Source of the DNA: Scytonema sp. UIC 10036
GTDB lineage: Bacteria; Cyanobacteriota; Cyanobacteriia; Cyanobacteriales; Nostocaceae
Assembly: GCF_009725235.1 (NCBI RefSeq)
Contig: NZ_WJFC01000122.1
Location: 1 to 37,441, forward strand
DNA: 37,441 nt
Direction of reading: 5' to 3'
In this document: one piece after another, positions 1 through 11,332 of the stretch
How positions within the stretch are numbered: position 1 is the stretch's first letter
How the letters are laid out: each line of letters begins with the position of its first letter
Made by a program: the position numbers and the translations under genes
The notes under the pieces: generated by a model
Databases searched by the model: none
What the model saw: the letters and a program-made list of their open reading frames with translations, nothing else
What the model was told of the DNA's origin: nothing

Positions 1-23
1 GGGTTAGGGGTTAGGGGTTAGGG
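1..23. repeat. GGGTTAG heptamer tandem repeat
   Basis: Just over three perfect copies of the 7-base unit GGGTTAG lie at the window edge, so the array may continue to the left. This is a short tandemly repeated repetitive (STRR) sequence, common in filamentous cyanobacteria. No function is evident. Confidence 0.85.
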
Positions 24-49
24 AAGAGTTTGTAATTTCTTTATCTTAT

Positions 50-82
50 CCCTACTCCCTACTCCCTACTCCCTACTCCCTC
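50..82. repeat. CCCTACT heptamer tandem repeat (STRR)
   Basis: Four perfect CCCTACT units followed by a partial fifth. The same unit recurs at 8917-8937 across the stop codon of a glycosyltransferase. It is an STRR of the kind found between genes in Nostocales. It lies about 280 bases upstream of apcE, with no evident regulatory role. Confidence 0.85.
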
Positions 83-3758
<3,676 letters not shown>

Positions 3759-3784
3759 GGGAAAGGCAGAAGTCCCACCGCTCT

Positions 3785-3900
3785 CTTGTTCCCAGCCTGA
3801 GGCTGGGAATACAGACTATGAGGCTCTGCCTCTTACCTCTAGCTGAGTGCAGGAGGCAGAACCTCTTGGAGAGCATTCCCAGCCTCAGGCTGGGAACGAG
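3785..3900. repeat. 116-bp palindromic dispersed repeat, copy 1
   Basis: The element begins CTTGTTCCCAGCC and ends GGCTGGGAACGAG, so its ends are inverted repeats. Each end is itself a hairpin, two 10-base arms around one base (3789-3809 and 3876-3896), and the centre carries a GAGGC/GCCTC pair. A full-length relative of exactly the same length lies at 30687-30802, and partial copies at 29873-29932 and 32286-32352. This copy sits between apcE and apcA, inside the apc gene cluster. It carries no reading frame, so it is probably a MITE- or REP-like mobile palindrome. It could form a strong RNA hairpin downstream of apcE. Confidence 0.85.
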
Positions 3901-3963
3901 GCGAATGCCCAATTTCCAAGTCATGAGTAATTAGTTAAAAAATGACTAATAACTTATGGCTCA

Positions 3964-4020
3964 GTTTACTATTGCAATATTTCTTAGTATTTTGCTCAGA
4001 TTGCAGCAGCAATAGTAAAC
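3964..4020. repeat. 12-bp inverted repeat in the apcE-apcA gap
   Basis: GTTTACTATTGC at 3964-3975 is matched exactly by GCAATAGTAAAC at 4009-4020, with a 33-base loop. No T-run follows, so it does not look like a standard terminator. It may be an RNA stability or processing element of the apc transcripts, or the ends of a small insertion. No gene is seen in the rest of the 3901-4213 stretch. Confidence 0.6.
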
Positions 4021-4110
4021 ATGAAAAAGAATATTACAAAGTATTAAGAAGAGTCATAATTGCTCAACAGAATGCCCGAAAATAATTCCGGAAGGTAGAT
4101 GAGTCAGAAA

Positions 4111-4136
4111 GCTTGTGTACGACTTGAGACACAAGC
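4111..4136 (+). promoter_or_regulatory. Hairpin in the apcA leader
   Basis: GCTTGTGT (4111-4118) pairs perfectly with ACACAAGC (4129-4136) across a 10-base loop, about 77 bases before the apcA start. It lies where a 5' leader of the abundant apcAB transcript would be expected, so it may act in mRNA stability. That role is inference. Confidence 0.4.
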
Positions 4137-4213
4137 CGACTCTGTCAACCCAAGTCAAAGTCACACCAGTTTAACTAAAGTTCTGGTTTCATTAGTTCTG
4201 GAGGAATCCATTA

Positions 4214-4699
4214 ATGAGTATTGTCACGAAGTCCATCGTGAATGCAGATGCAGAAGCTCGTTATCTCAGCCCAGGTGAACTGGATCGGATCAAGAGCTTT
4301 GTTACCAGTGGTGACCGTCGTCTTCGCATCGCTCAAGTAATTACAGACAACCGCGAGCGTATTGTTAAGCAAGCTGGCGATCAGTTGTTCCAAAAGCGCC
4401 CTGATGTTGTTTCTCCTGGTGGCAATGCTTACGGTCAAGAAATGACCGCAACCTGCTTGCGCGACCTAGATTACTACCTCCGTCTAGTTACCTACGGTGT
4501 TGTAGCTGGTGATGTAACACCTATCGAAGAAATCGGTGTTGTAGGCGTCCGTGAAATGTACAAGTCTCTCGGTACTCCTATCGAAGCTGTTTCTGAAGGT
4601 ATTCGCGCTCTCAAGAACGCTGCTGCTACTTTGTTGTCTTCTGACGATGCAGCAGAAGCTAGCTCTTACTTCGATTACCTAGCTGGCGCTTTGCAGTAG
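4214..4699 (+). CDS. apcA: Allophycocyanin alpha subunit ApcA
   Basis: ApcA is the 161-residue alpha subunit of allophycocyanin. It forms alpha-beta monomers with ApcB that assemble into trimeric discs of the phycobilisome core on the stromal thylakoid surface. The globin-like phycobiliprotein fold spans the whole chain. Cys81, in the context [13 protein letters not shown], is the canonical phycocyanobilin attachment residue. The length is exactly typical. A strong GGAGG at 4200-4204 lies nine bases ahead of the ATG, fitting a very highly expressed gene. It is followed by apcB after 65 bases, and the two are normally cotranscribed. In its own 5' region lie two inverted repeats and a long dispersed palindrome that separate it from apcE. 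Confidence 0.98.
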   Translation: MSIVTKSIVNADAEARYLSPGELDRIKSFVTSGDRRLRIAQVITDNRERIVKQAGDQLFQKRPDVVSPGGNAYGQEMTATCLRDLDYYLRLVTYGVVAGDVTPIEEIGVVGVREMYKSLGTPIEAVSEGIRALKNAAATLLSSDDAAEASSYFDYLAGALQ

Positions 4700-4764
4700 G
4701 TGAAGTTGTTTCCCGACTCAAACAAGAAGTATTGCAATACAGTTGGACATAAGGAATTAACAAC

Positions 4765-5253
4765 ATGGCTCAAGACGCAATTACCTCTGTCATTAATACT
4801 GCAGACGTTCAAGGTAAGTATCTGGACACTGCTGCTTTAGAAAAACTCAGAGCTTATTTTGGAACTGGTGAACTGCGTGTACGTGCGGCTACCACCATTG
4901 CTGCTAACGCATCCGCAATCATCAAAGAAGCTGTGGCTAAGTCCCTGCTTTACTCTGATATCACCCGTCCCGGCGGTAACATGTACACCACACGTCGCTA
5001 TGCTGCTTGTATCCGCGACTTGGATTACTACCTCCGCTATGCTACCTACGCTATGTTGGCTGGCGACCCATCTATCCTAGATGAGCGCGTACTCAACGGT
5101 TTGAAAGAAACCTACAACTCCTTGGGTGTACCTGTTGGTGCTACCGTACAAGCTATCCAAGCAATCAAGGAAGTGACTGCTAGTTTGGTAGGTCCTGATG
5201 CTGGTAAGGAAATGGGTGTTTACTTAGACTATATTTCCTCTGGCTTAAGCTAG
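4765..5253 (+). CDS. apcB: Allophycocyanin beta subunit ApcB
   Basis: ApcB is the 162-residue beta subunit of allophycocyanin, partner of ApcA. Cys82 in [18 protein letters not shown] is the phycocyanobilin attachment site (position 81-82 in family numbering). Asn72 in [10 protein letters not shown] is the residue that is gamma-N-methylated by CpcM in this family. The start ATG at 4765 has an AAGGA site about 10 bases upstream. It lies between apcA (65 bases upstream) and apcC (216 bases downstream). The latter gap carries a 10-bp inverted repeat that may account for separate apcAB and apcABC transcripts. Confidence 0.98.
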   Translation: MAQDAITSVINTADVQGKYLDTAALEKLRAYFGTGELRVRAATTIAANASAIIKEAVAKSLLYSDITRPGGNMYTTRRYAACIRDLDYYLRYATYAMLAGDPSILDERVLNGLKETYNSLGVPVGATVQAIQAIKEVTASLVGPDAGKEMGVYLDYISSGLS

Positions 5254-5297
5254 GAAACAGTTTGCGCTTAAGAATTTAGGTGCGGCAACTTTAAAGA

Positions 5298-5383
5298 CTG
5301 GAAATCAATCGTGAGTGCTAGAACGTTTGTGGCTTTTCCTAGTGCTAAGTGCTAGCGGTCTAGTATTGACGCCTGATTTCCAG
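5298..5383 (+). promoter_or_regulatory. Inverted repeat between apcB and apcC
   Basis: CTGGAAATCA (5298-5307) and TGATTTCCAG (5374-5383) are perfect inverted repeats with a 66-base loop that contains GTGCTAG repeats. In other filamentous cyanobacteria apcA-apcB and apcA-apcB-apcC messages coexist. This structure is a plausible processing, stabilising or partial-termination point. No T-run follows, so a classical terminator is unlikely. Confidence 0.4.
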
Positions 5384-5469
5384 CCTTTGAGTGATTAGAG
5401 AAGAATTTGCACTTTACAGAATTTTTGAGATAAAAAAGTTTCCACGTTCACTACAGGAGATCGAAGACA

Positions 5470-5676
5470 ATGTCACGGACATTTAAAATTACTGCTTGCG
5501 TACCTAGCCAAACCCGAATTCGCACTCAGCGCGAACTGCAAAACACCTACTTCACAAAGTTAGTTCCCTACGAAAACTGGTTCCGCGAACAGCAAAGAAT
5601 TCAAAAAATGGGTGGCAAAATCGTTAAGGTTGAACTCGCTACTGGTAAGCAAGGTACCAACACTGGTTTGCTGTAA
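5470..5676 (+). CDS. apcC: Allophycocyanin-associated small core linker ApcC (L-C)
   Basis: ApcC is the small core linker (about 7.8 kDa) that caps allophycocyanin trimers at the ends of core cylinders. The 68-residue protein is a single CpcD-like domain, with the family opening MSRTFKITACVPSQTRIR, the central ELQNTYFTKLVPYENW and the ending GKIVKVELATGKQGTNTG. The ATG at 5470 follows a CAGGAGA ribosome-binding sequence. It is the last gene of the apc cluster and is followed directly by an intrinsic terminator. Confidence 0.97.
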   Translation: MSRTFKITACVPSQTRIRTQRELQNTYFTKLVPYENWFREQQRIQKMGGKIVKVELATGKQGTNTGLL

Positions 5677-5711
5677 TTCCTTTCAACTAAAACGATTTGT
5701 AGGGAGTTGTC

Positions 5712-5736
5712 AAGAGGTCAAGAAGACCTCTTTTTT
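5712..5736 (+). terminator. Intrinsic terminator of the apc operon
   Basis: An 8-bp perfect stem (AAGAGGTC / GACCTCTT) with a five-base loop is followed by a run of T. It lies 36 bases after the apcC stop. On the opposite strand there is no T-run, so it acts mainly for the apc genes. It ends right at the 3' end of the convergent hicA. Confidence 0.9.
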
Positions 5737-5740
5737 GTTT

Positions 5741-5953
5741 TTATAAAAGCTTGCGAAACTCCTCAACTGTCAAACCCGCATCCCGAGCAATTCCACCCAT
5801 TGTAAATGCTTTAATTGGATTATTTCTTGGAATCACTACTTGACGGATGCCATCACTCATGATGATATGCTTTCCCTGACGAATAATTTGAAATCCTACC
5901 TTTTCCAAAACTCGAACTGCATCTAAATGATTCACACCTGGAAGTCGAGGCAC
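5741..5953 (-). CDS. hicA: HicA-family toxin (YcfA-like mRNA interferase)
   Basis: The 70-residue protein matches the HicA/YcfA family: a small dsRNA-binding-like fold that cleaves mRNA and is blocked by HicB. Seen in the sequence are the opening LPGVNHLDAVRVLEKVGF, the segment RQGKHIIM in which His29 takes the place of the catalytic His (usually in GSH context; here GKH), and the ending around GLTVEEFRKLL. It begins with GTG at 5953, only three bases after the hicB stop, so translation is probably coupled. The antitoxin-first gene order occurs in many HicBA pairs. Lys in place of the common Ser before the His is a minor deviation. Confidence 0.88.
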   Translation of the reverse strand: MPRLPGVNHLDAVRVLEKVGFQIIRQGKHIIMSDGIRQVVIPRNNPIKAFTMGGIARDAGLTVEEFRKLL

Positions 5954-5956
5954 AGC

Positions 5957-6154
5957 TTACACCTGGAACTCAATTTCACGAATTTCTCCCTCATGCAATC
6001 GATCTTCAAGGGCTGCTAAATATTCTCGGATTGCATCCTGAATATTCGCCAATGCTTCTTCTTCGGTATCTCCTTCAGACCAACAACCAGGGAGTGCTGG
6101 TACAGAAATGCTGAAACCCTCTTCTGAACGGTAAAGTGCTACTTTGTATTTCAT
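5957..6154 (-). CDS. hicB: HicB-family antitoxin
   Basis: This 65-residue protein has the HicB partial RNase H-like fold: YKVALYRSEEGFSISVPALPGCWSEGDTEEEALANIQDAI is the family signature. It should bind and neutralise the downstream HicA. No C-terminal DNA-binding domain is present, so this short form may rely on other means of autoregulation. A GTG lies directly before the ATG (6155-6157). The ATG at 6154 is preferred because a GAGG site lies five bases ahead of it and only two bases ahead of the GTG. The pair lies between the convergent apc operon and the glycan export genes. Confidence 0.88.
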   Translation of the reverse strand: MKYKVALYRSEEGFSISVPALPGCWSEGDTEEEALANIQDAIREYLAALEDRLHEGEIREIEFQV

Positions 6155-6256
6155 CACTACCTCTTTTTAAAAGACATGATTCCAGAGTAGCTTAGGATTT
6201 ACGATATTAGCTCCAATCAAGAGGCTTTGGGATCTGCTAGTTGCGCGTGAAAGCGA

Positions 6257-7435
6257 TTACTCTGAGCGTAGGGCTTTGACTGGATCGAGATGGCTGGCTC
6301 GCAACGCAGGGGGCAAACCTGCTCCTACTCCTACTAGTAGTGCCGATCCCAATGCCAGTGCTGCAATCTTGTTGTCAAACTGATAGGGCAAGTTAAAGGT
6401 GTTGGTAACCACGATCGTCAATCCATGCACCGCCCCAAGACCTACTGTTCCTCCTATAAGACTCAAAAGCGCAGCTTCCAAAATAAACTGCAGCATGATT
6501 TCTTGCTGGGTTGCTCCCAAAGCTCGTCTCAAACCAATTTCAGTGGTTCGTTCCGTCACCGAGGCAATCATAATATTCGCAATTCCAACACCGCCAACTA
6601 GCAATGCGATCGCACCCACAACAGTCAGCCCTTTGGACGCCATCTCAAGAGTTTGCTGCTGCTGTAGGATATCTGAAACATTGTTCCAAAACTTAAATTT
6701 TTGACCGGGGAATCGCTTCTGTAGCAGTTCTTTAGCTTGTTGACTCAAATCTTCTACGTCTTCAAGTTTATAGGGACGCATTTGGATGCTACCAATGTCG
6801 CGGCTACCGGTCAAGGCATTGTAAACAGACATCGGTATATAAAGTTGACCTGTAGGGGGTGCATTTACATCTAGATTGGTAGTCACCACTCCCACAACGA
6901 TATAAGGTCTGTTTCCAGCATAAATCATCTTACCTAGAGCTGTTTGCTCGCCGAAAAGTTGTTCTGCCAGCAGTTGATCGATGACAGCCACGGGACGATA
7001 GCTAGCAAAATCTTTAGCCGTGAAGAATCGCCCCGACACTAATGCTTTTCCTGAAGTCAGCAAAAAATCTTGAGAAACAGGTGACATGGGCGGAGCGAAC
7101 TCCTTGTCCTGAAATATAGTTGGCGTAAGACCAGCCCAATTCAAAGAACCGATCGCCCGCAAGCCCACCATCCGCTCGCGTAAGAATTCCATGTCTTCCA
7201 ACTTGAGTTGGGTAGTACGACCACCATCCCTATTGGGGTATACTGACACCTGCGGTGCGCCTCGCTTTGCCAGTTCCCGAGCAATGACAGCCCGACTGAT
7301 GTTGCCGACTTGAAGTGTAGCGCTGACAGCAGCCACACCCATAAACACCCCTAGAGTTGTCAGTGTAGAACGCAAAGGGTTACTACCTAAGGAGCGAAAG
7401 GTAATATCCAGTAAGTCTAAAGGTGAAAGACCCAT
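6257..7435 (-). CDS. MacB/FtsX-like ABC transporter permease
   Basis: The 392-residue protein has the architecture of MacB/DevC-type permeases: a first membrane helix at about 22-44, a large periplasmic MacB core domain (about 45-270), then three C-terminal helices of the FtsX domain at about 275-297, 322-345 and 358-378. The stretch MIASVTERTTEIGLRRALGA is the typical coupling segment that touches the ATPase. It is the last gene of the - strand run, after the HlyD-like adaptor, an arrangement like the devBC part of devBCA. No ATPase gene follows: hicBA comes next. The ATPase must be supplied from elsewhere or was lost. The likely role is export of a glycolipid or other envelope compound, but the substrate is unknown. 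Confidence 0.88.
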   Translation of the reverse strand: MGLSPLDLLDITFRSLGSNPLRSTLTTLGVFMGVAAVSATLQVGNISRAVIARELAKRGAPQVSVYPNRDGGRTTQLKLEDMEFLRERMVGLRAIGSLNWAGLTPTIFQDKEFAPPMSPVSQDFLLTSGKALVSGRFFTAKDFASYRPVAVIDQLLAEQLFGEQTALGKMIYAGNRPYIVVGVVTTNLDVNAPPTGQLYIPMSVYNALTGSRDIGSIQMRPYKLEDVEDLSQQAKELLQKRFPGQKFKFWNNVSDILQQQQTLEMASKGLTVVGAIALLVGGVGIANIMIASVTERTTEIGLRRALGATQQEIMLQFILEAALLSLIGGTVGLGAVHGLTIVVTNTFNLPYQFDNKIAALALGSALLVGVGAGLPPALRASHLDPVKALRSE

Positions 7436-7526
7436 AACAATCGCTTTACTTCAAGTTTTGACATCAAATCCGGTTAATTTAGTTATCAAAAAGGAGATCT
7501 GTGCAAAAGCGTGAAATCCTCTTTCC

Positions 7527-7554
7527 CCCTGCACCCTGTACCCTGCCCCCTGCC
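7527..7554. repeat. CCCTGYM heptamer repeat
   Basis: Four heptamers of the form CCCTGCA, CCCTGTA, CCCTGCC, CCCTGCC lie between the adaptor gene and the permease gene and reach the stop codon of the adaptor. This is a degenerate STRR array of the same class as CCCTACT. Confidence 0.7.
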
Positions 7555-8795
7555 TATTCCTTGACTGGTGTTCCTGGCTTTAATTGTGACTGGGGGGGTG
7601 GCACTATGACCTGTTCGCCAGCACGCAAACCAGAGGAGACTTCTATGGTCACTAAGCCCTCTAATCCAAGATTAATGGTTCGTTTTTGGGCTTTATTTTG
7701 ACTATCCCGAACCCAGACAAAGGGATACGTGTCAGAACGTTGAATAGCTGTTGTGTCTAAAACAACTACGTTTTGTCGTTGCTCTAAAACAATCTCAACA
7801 TTCACCCGGCTACCAGGGAGCAGAGTTCGAGTCGGTGTATCAAGCTGCACTATTGCAGGTACTGTTGCTTGAGTGGATTGTTGATTTTGACTGCCGCCCT
7901 CCTGTTTCTGTAGTTCTTCAGGTGTAAGTGCTTGAGGATACAAGCTTTGTACGTATCCCGTGAATGTTTGTGGATTAGGTCCTATAGCAGTGACACGGGT
8001 CACTTGATTGACTCGAACTCGACTAGCGTTGAGGGTAGAAAGCTGGAGCTTTACCCGTACTTGCTTGGGGTCACCCAGGGTGAGCAGGTTAGTACGTAAC
8101 TCAACCCCATCACCGTCCTTGACATTAACACCCAGAACTATGCCATTCAATGGTGCAGTCACAGTAGCGTCTTGGAGTTGCTGCTGAATCACTTGGCGAT
8201 CCAACTTCAGACTCTGTAGTTCAAACTTGATTTCACCAGCTTCTTGTTGAGCATCTCGCAGGTTAGCCCGAGCTTCCCGGACTTTGTCTTCCTGCGTTAG
8301 GAAGAGTTGTCTTGCGATCGCTCCTTCTTTCATCAAGGGAGTCAGTTTCTGGAGTTCCCGTTCCTCAGCTATTAGCTTCTCCTGAGACTCAATAATTTTC
8401 TGCTGGCCGCGTACTAGCTTAAGTTTCTCTTGCTCAATCTGCAACTGTTGCTTGGCAAGAGCAATTTTTCGCTCGGGGTAGCGCAGGGTGAGTAGGACTT
8501 GACCAGCCCTGACGTTCTCCCCAGGCTTGACCAGTACCCGCTCCACAGCACCCTCTGTTGGCGACTTGAGAACCCGTTGTTCGCGCAGTTCAACAGTACC
8601 ACTCTCTGTGACTGTGGTTTCAACATTGCCTCGCTTCACAGTGAGCAAGCGTACTGCCACTGGCTCCGGAGGTTGATTCATAACTAGGAAATAAGTCAGC
8701 CAGCCACTGACACCGACAAAAGCCAGAGCCAATGGCCAAACTAGCCATTGAACTCCGGTTTTAAATTGATTTTTTTCCTTATGCCAAATCGCCAT
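7554..8795 (-). CDS. HlyD-family periplasmic adaptor (membrane fusion protein)
   Basis: The 413-residue protein has a single N-terminal membrane helix (about 17-39), a first barrel-sandwich half (TVTESGTVELREQRVLKSP, then VKPGENVRAGQVLLTL), a long Gln/Glu/Lys-rich coiled coil (about 112-205), the second lipoyl half (VTAPLNGIVLGVNVKDGDGV) and beta-barrel and membrane-proximal domains ending near SGLRAGEQVIVPPP. This is the layout of MacA/DevB adaptors, which link an inner-membrane ABC transporter to an outer-membrane channel. The permease gene follows after 118 bases, so the two probably form one export system. The stop codon abuts an STRR array. Confidence 0.92.
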   Translation of the reverse strand: MAIWHKEKNQFKTGVQWLVWPLALAFVGVSGWLTYFLVMNQPPEPVAVRLLTVKRGNVETTVTESGTVELREQRVLKSPTEGAVERVLVKPGENVRAGQVLLTLRYPERKIALAKQQLQIEQEKLKLVRGQQKIIESQEKLIAEERELQKLTPLMKEGAIARQLFLTQEDKVREARANLRDAQQEAGEIKFELQSLKLDRQVIQQQLQDATVTAPLNGIVLGVNVKDGDGVELRTNLLTLGDPKQVRVKLQLSTLNASRVRVNQVTRVTAIGPNPQTFTGYVQSLYPQALTPEELQKQEGGSQNQQSTQATVPAIVQLDTPTRTLLPGSRVNVEIVLEQRQNVVVLDTTAIQRSDTYPFVWVRDSQNKAQKRTINLGLEGLVTIEVSSGLRAGEQVIVPPPQSQLKPGTPVKE

Positions 8796-8916
8796 CGCTT
8801 CATCCAGTCTCTTTGCAGTTCACTAAAAGCGAGTGCAGCCTAAGACGCTCACTTCACATTAATGTCAGATCATCATGAGAAAATCCCACCCACAACCACA
8901 CATGAAAAAGAAATAT

Positions 8917-8937
8917 CCCTACTCCCTACTCCCTACC
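8917..8937. repeat. CCCTACT STRR at the end of a glycosyltransferase gene
   Basis: Two CCCTACT units and one CCCTACC read, on the - strand, as the last codons and the TAG stop of the glycosyltransferase gene ending at 8919. The repeat therefore encodes most of the C-terminal VGSRE tail, which the sister proteins lack. Confidence 0.8.
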
Positions 8938-10157
8938 AGGTCGAACACCATAAGGCGACTGTTGTGCAAAACACAACGAAAATTTGAACTGAGATAATTT
9001 CTCAGTTGAGAGTAGTAATCAAGCCACCAAAAGGCTGGCCAACCAATGACCATGTAGCTTGCACCTTCTTGACGCATTCGTTCCACTTCCCGAATAGCAG
9101 TTTGGTCATCAGTTGGGTATCCCCAGTACTGACCCTCATGTTCGAGGAAGGGAAGAGCAACAAATTCTGGTAAAATATTTGTACTCCATTGATTTTCATC
9201 AACCAAAATAAAACGCTTCCCTCTAGGAATCACGGCTGTGATTTCCTGAAGGGCAATTCGCAGTCGTTCCGACCAACTCACATTAAGTTCGGGTACAAGC
9301 CCAGATGTAAACTCACTGCGGCGCATACTAATGTTCAACAGGCGCTCCGACAACCATTGACGGTAGGATGCTTTTTCTGCATGAGGTGACTGTAGCAGAT
9401 AAGCGATCGCATCAGTACGCTCTGCCATCACAGCCAGCGCTCCTATTCCGCCAGGGGAGTGAAAGCTAACCTGGGAATCCTGTTCAACATGGAATCGGAC
9501 TTGAGCCAGTTCTTTAGCAATAAAGACGAAATCGAATTGCGCTGCCATCCGCAAGTATAAGTTCAAATCTAGCAAGTACTTGGTGTGAGTTAGGTCAAAG
9601 CCGCCAACTGCTCTTAGTGCATCAGCGCGAAACATAACCGCTGAGGTACGTAAAATCCATTTTCGCCCATCAACAATTTGATGGATGAACTCTATACCGG
9701 AGACTAGCCCTTCCGGTAACTTATCTGAAAGTTCTGTACCTGCCACTTGCAGTGTAACACCGTTCATGTTAATAAATTCGGCTTGGGCAGCTGAGAGTCC
9801 AGCTTGTGGATGGTTTTCCAATGCTAGGACAGATTCGTGGATGAAGTTGGGCAGCAGTACATCATCGTCCGACAAAATGCTCAGATAGGGGCTAGAGTTT
9901 AGCTCAACAGTCCTCTGCCAATTGCCAAATATTCCAATGTTGCTTTCATTACGTACATAAGCGATCCGCGAATCTTCAAATGAGCGAACAACTGCTTCCG
10001 TATCATCGCTAGAAGCATTATCTAATACAAGAACTTGAAAATCAGGATAGTCCTGTGCTAGTGCGCTTTCAAGGCTAATTTTGAGTAATTTCGAGCGATT
10101 GTAGGTTGGAATTGCTATGGTAACTTTGGTTTTAGGTATCATTTTGTTTTTACTCAC
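8919..10157 (-). CDS. GT2-family glycosyltransferase with shared C-terminal domain (copy a)
   Basis: This 412-residue protein has an N-terminal GT-A (GT2-type) catalytic domain, residues about 10-230. It shows VTIAIPTYNRSKLLKISLES, LDNASSDDT and the metal-binding SDDDVLLP (Asp97-Asp99). Residues about 312-412 form a separate domain with FILVDE, LPFLEHEGQYWGYPTDD, AIREVERMRQEGA, WPAFWWLDYY and FRCVL. The two upstream neighbours carry the same domain. I do not recognise that domain by name. The GTG at 10157 overlaps an AGAGAGG stretch; ATG at 10142 is the alternative. The last five residues are encoded by the STRR array at 8917-8937. It probably adds a sugar in the glycan pathway of this operon; donor and acceptor are unknown. 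Confidence 0.88.
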   Translation of the reverse strand: MSKNKMIPKTKVTIAIPTYNRSKLLKISLESALAQDYPDFQVLVLDNASSDDTEAVVRSFEDSRIAYVRNESNIGIFGNWQRTVELNSSPYLSILSDDDVLLPNFIHESVLALENHPQAGLSAAQAEFINMNGVTLQVAGTELSDKLPEGLVSGIEFIHQIVDGRKWILRTSAVMFRADALRAVGGFDLTHTKYLLDLNLYLRMAAQFDFVFIAKELAQVRFHVEQDSQVSFHSPGGIGALAVMAERTDAIAYLLQSPHAEKASYRQWLSERLLNISMRRSEFTSGLVPELNVSWSERLRIALQEITAVIPRGKRFILVDENQWSTNILPEFVALPFLEHEGQYWGYPTDDQTAIREVERMRQEGASYMVIGWPAFWWLDYYSQLRNYLSSNFRCVLHNSRLMVFDLVGSRE

Positions 10158-10186
10158 CTCTCTTTTTTAATAACGCCCAGATAGTA

Positions 10187-11320
10187 TCAAGCGGCTAACC
10201 GCAAATCAAACACAACCAAGCGCTCGGAATCCAAAACACAGCGAAACTTGCTACGCAAATAGCTAGCAAATTTAGCATAGTAGTCAAACCACCAAAAAGC
10301 TGGCCATGCAAACACGATGAAACTTGCGCCTTCACGATGCAGTCGCTCAAATTCCTGAATTGCTATAGTATCGTCATTAGGAGGTCCCCAATACACACCC
10401 TCTTTTTCTAGAAAAGGAATCGCTTGGCAATTTTCAAGTAGTTGATGATGACCCAATTCATCCATGTCAACTAAAATATAATTTTGCCCTTGTGCAATCA
10501 AAGCTCCTAACTCTTTCCCTAACTTGACCATACCCTGAAGATAGTTGTGGCAAGAATCTTCCCTATATTCAAATGCACCATTAACTTTAACGCCGTGTTT
10601 CTGTAAATATTCTCTTAGAACTTTCTCTTCATAAGAATAGTGGTTAAGTCGCCAGCTATAAGTCCGCTTATTTGTGCCATTACGACCGTGAATGCGGTAT
10701 AGTGACTGATAGTCATTAATGCGTTTTATACTGCCAGAAAAAGGAGCTAAAAAGCCGAGGTATGATTCTGCGTTTAATCGATAGTTATCCTCAGGCATAG
10801 GTAAAATTTTCTCTAAATACCTGCGTAACCAAACGTTACCACTGGTAGGTGGAAAAATATGACCTTCGATACCATATTTAAGCTGCTCGTTGTACAAATT
10901 TCCTTCTGGCAAAATATCTTTACAATCAATTTTTTCTAGTAAGTTGCTATCAACATCAATGACACGCAAAGGCCAATGAACTTTAACTGCGTGTGGGTCA
11001 TCGCGCAATATTTGAACTGCTCTTTCAATACCACTTGGTAGCAAAACGTCATCTGAATCTAAAAAGCATATAACCTCACCACGACTCATAGCAAAACCCG
11101 CATTAAATGCAGATGCTTGTCCACCGTTATCTTTTAAGATGGGAATAATTTTTTCTCCATAACTGGCAATGATTTCTTGCGAGTTATCGGTTGAACCATC
11201 ATCAACCACGATGACTTCTGTAGGCTGATATCTTTGATTTAGGGCACTTTCAATTGCCTCGGTTAGAAAACGTCCATAGTTATAATTGGTAATGATGATA
11301 CTGGCTAAAGTTTTTTGCAT
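10187..11320 (-). CDS. GT2-family glycosyltransferase with shared C-terminal domain (copy b)
   Basis: The 377-residue protein opens with a clear GT2 domain: ASIIITNYNYGRFLTEAIES, VIVVDDGSTDNSQ, NAGFAMSRGEVI and the DxD-type FLDSDDVLLP (Asp88-Asp91). Residues about 276-377 match the C-terminal domain of both neighbours, with YILVDMDE, IPFLEKEGVYWGPPNDD, FERLHREGASFIVFAWPAFWWFDYY and FRCVL. An AAGGA site lies close ahead of the ATG at 11320. Spacing to the neighbours is 12 and 29 bases, so it is part of one transcription unit. It is a cytoplasmic sugar transferase of unknown specificity. Confidence 0.88.
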   Translation of the reverse strand: MQKTLASIIITNYNYGRFLTEAIESALNQRYQPTEVIVVDDGSTDNSQEIIASYGEKIIPILKDNGGQASAFNAGFAMSRGEVICFLDSDDVLLPSGIERAVQILRDDPHAVKVHWPLRVIDVDSNLLEKIDCKDILPEGNLYNEQLKYGIEGHIFPPTSGNVWLRRYLEKILPMPEDNYRLNAESYLGFLAPFSGSIKRINDYQSLYRIHGRNGTNKRTYSWRLNHYSYEEKVLREYLQKHGVKVNGAFEYREDSCHNYLQGMVKLGKELGALIAQGQNYILVDMDELGHHQLLENCQAIPFLEKEGVYWGPPNDDTIAIQEFERLHREGASFIVFAWPAFWWFDYYAKFASYLRSKFRCVLDSERLVVFDLRLAA

Positions 11321-11332
11321 ATACTTTTCCTT

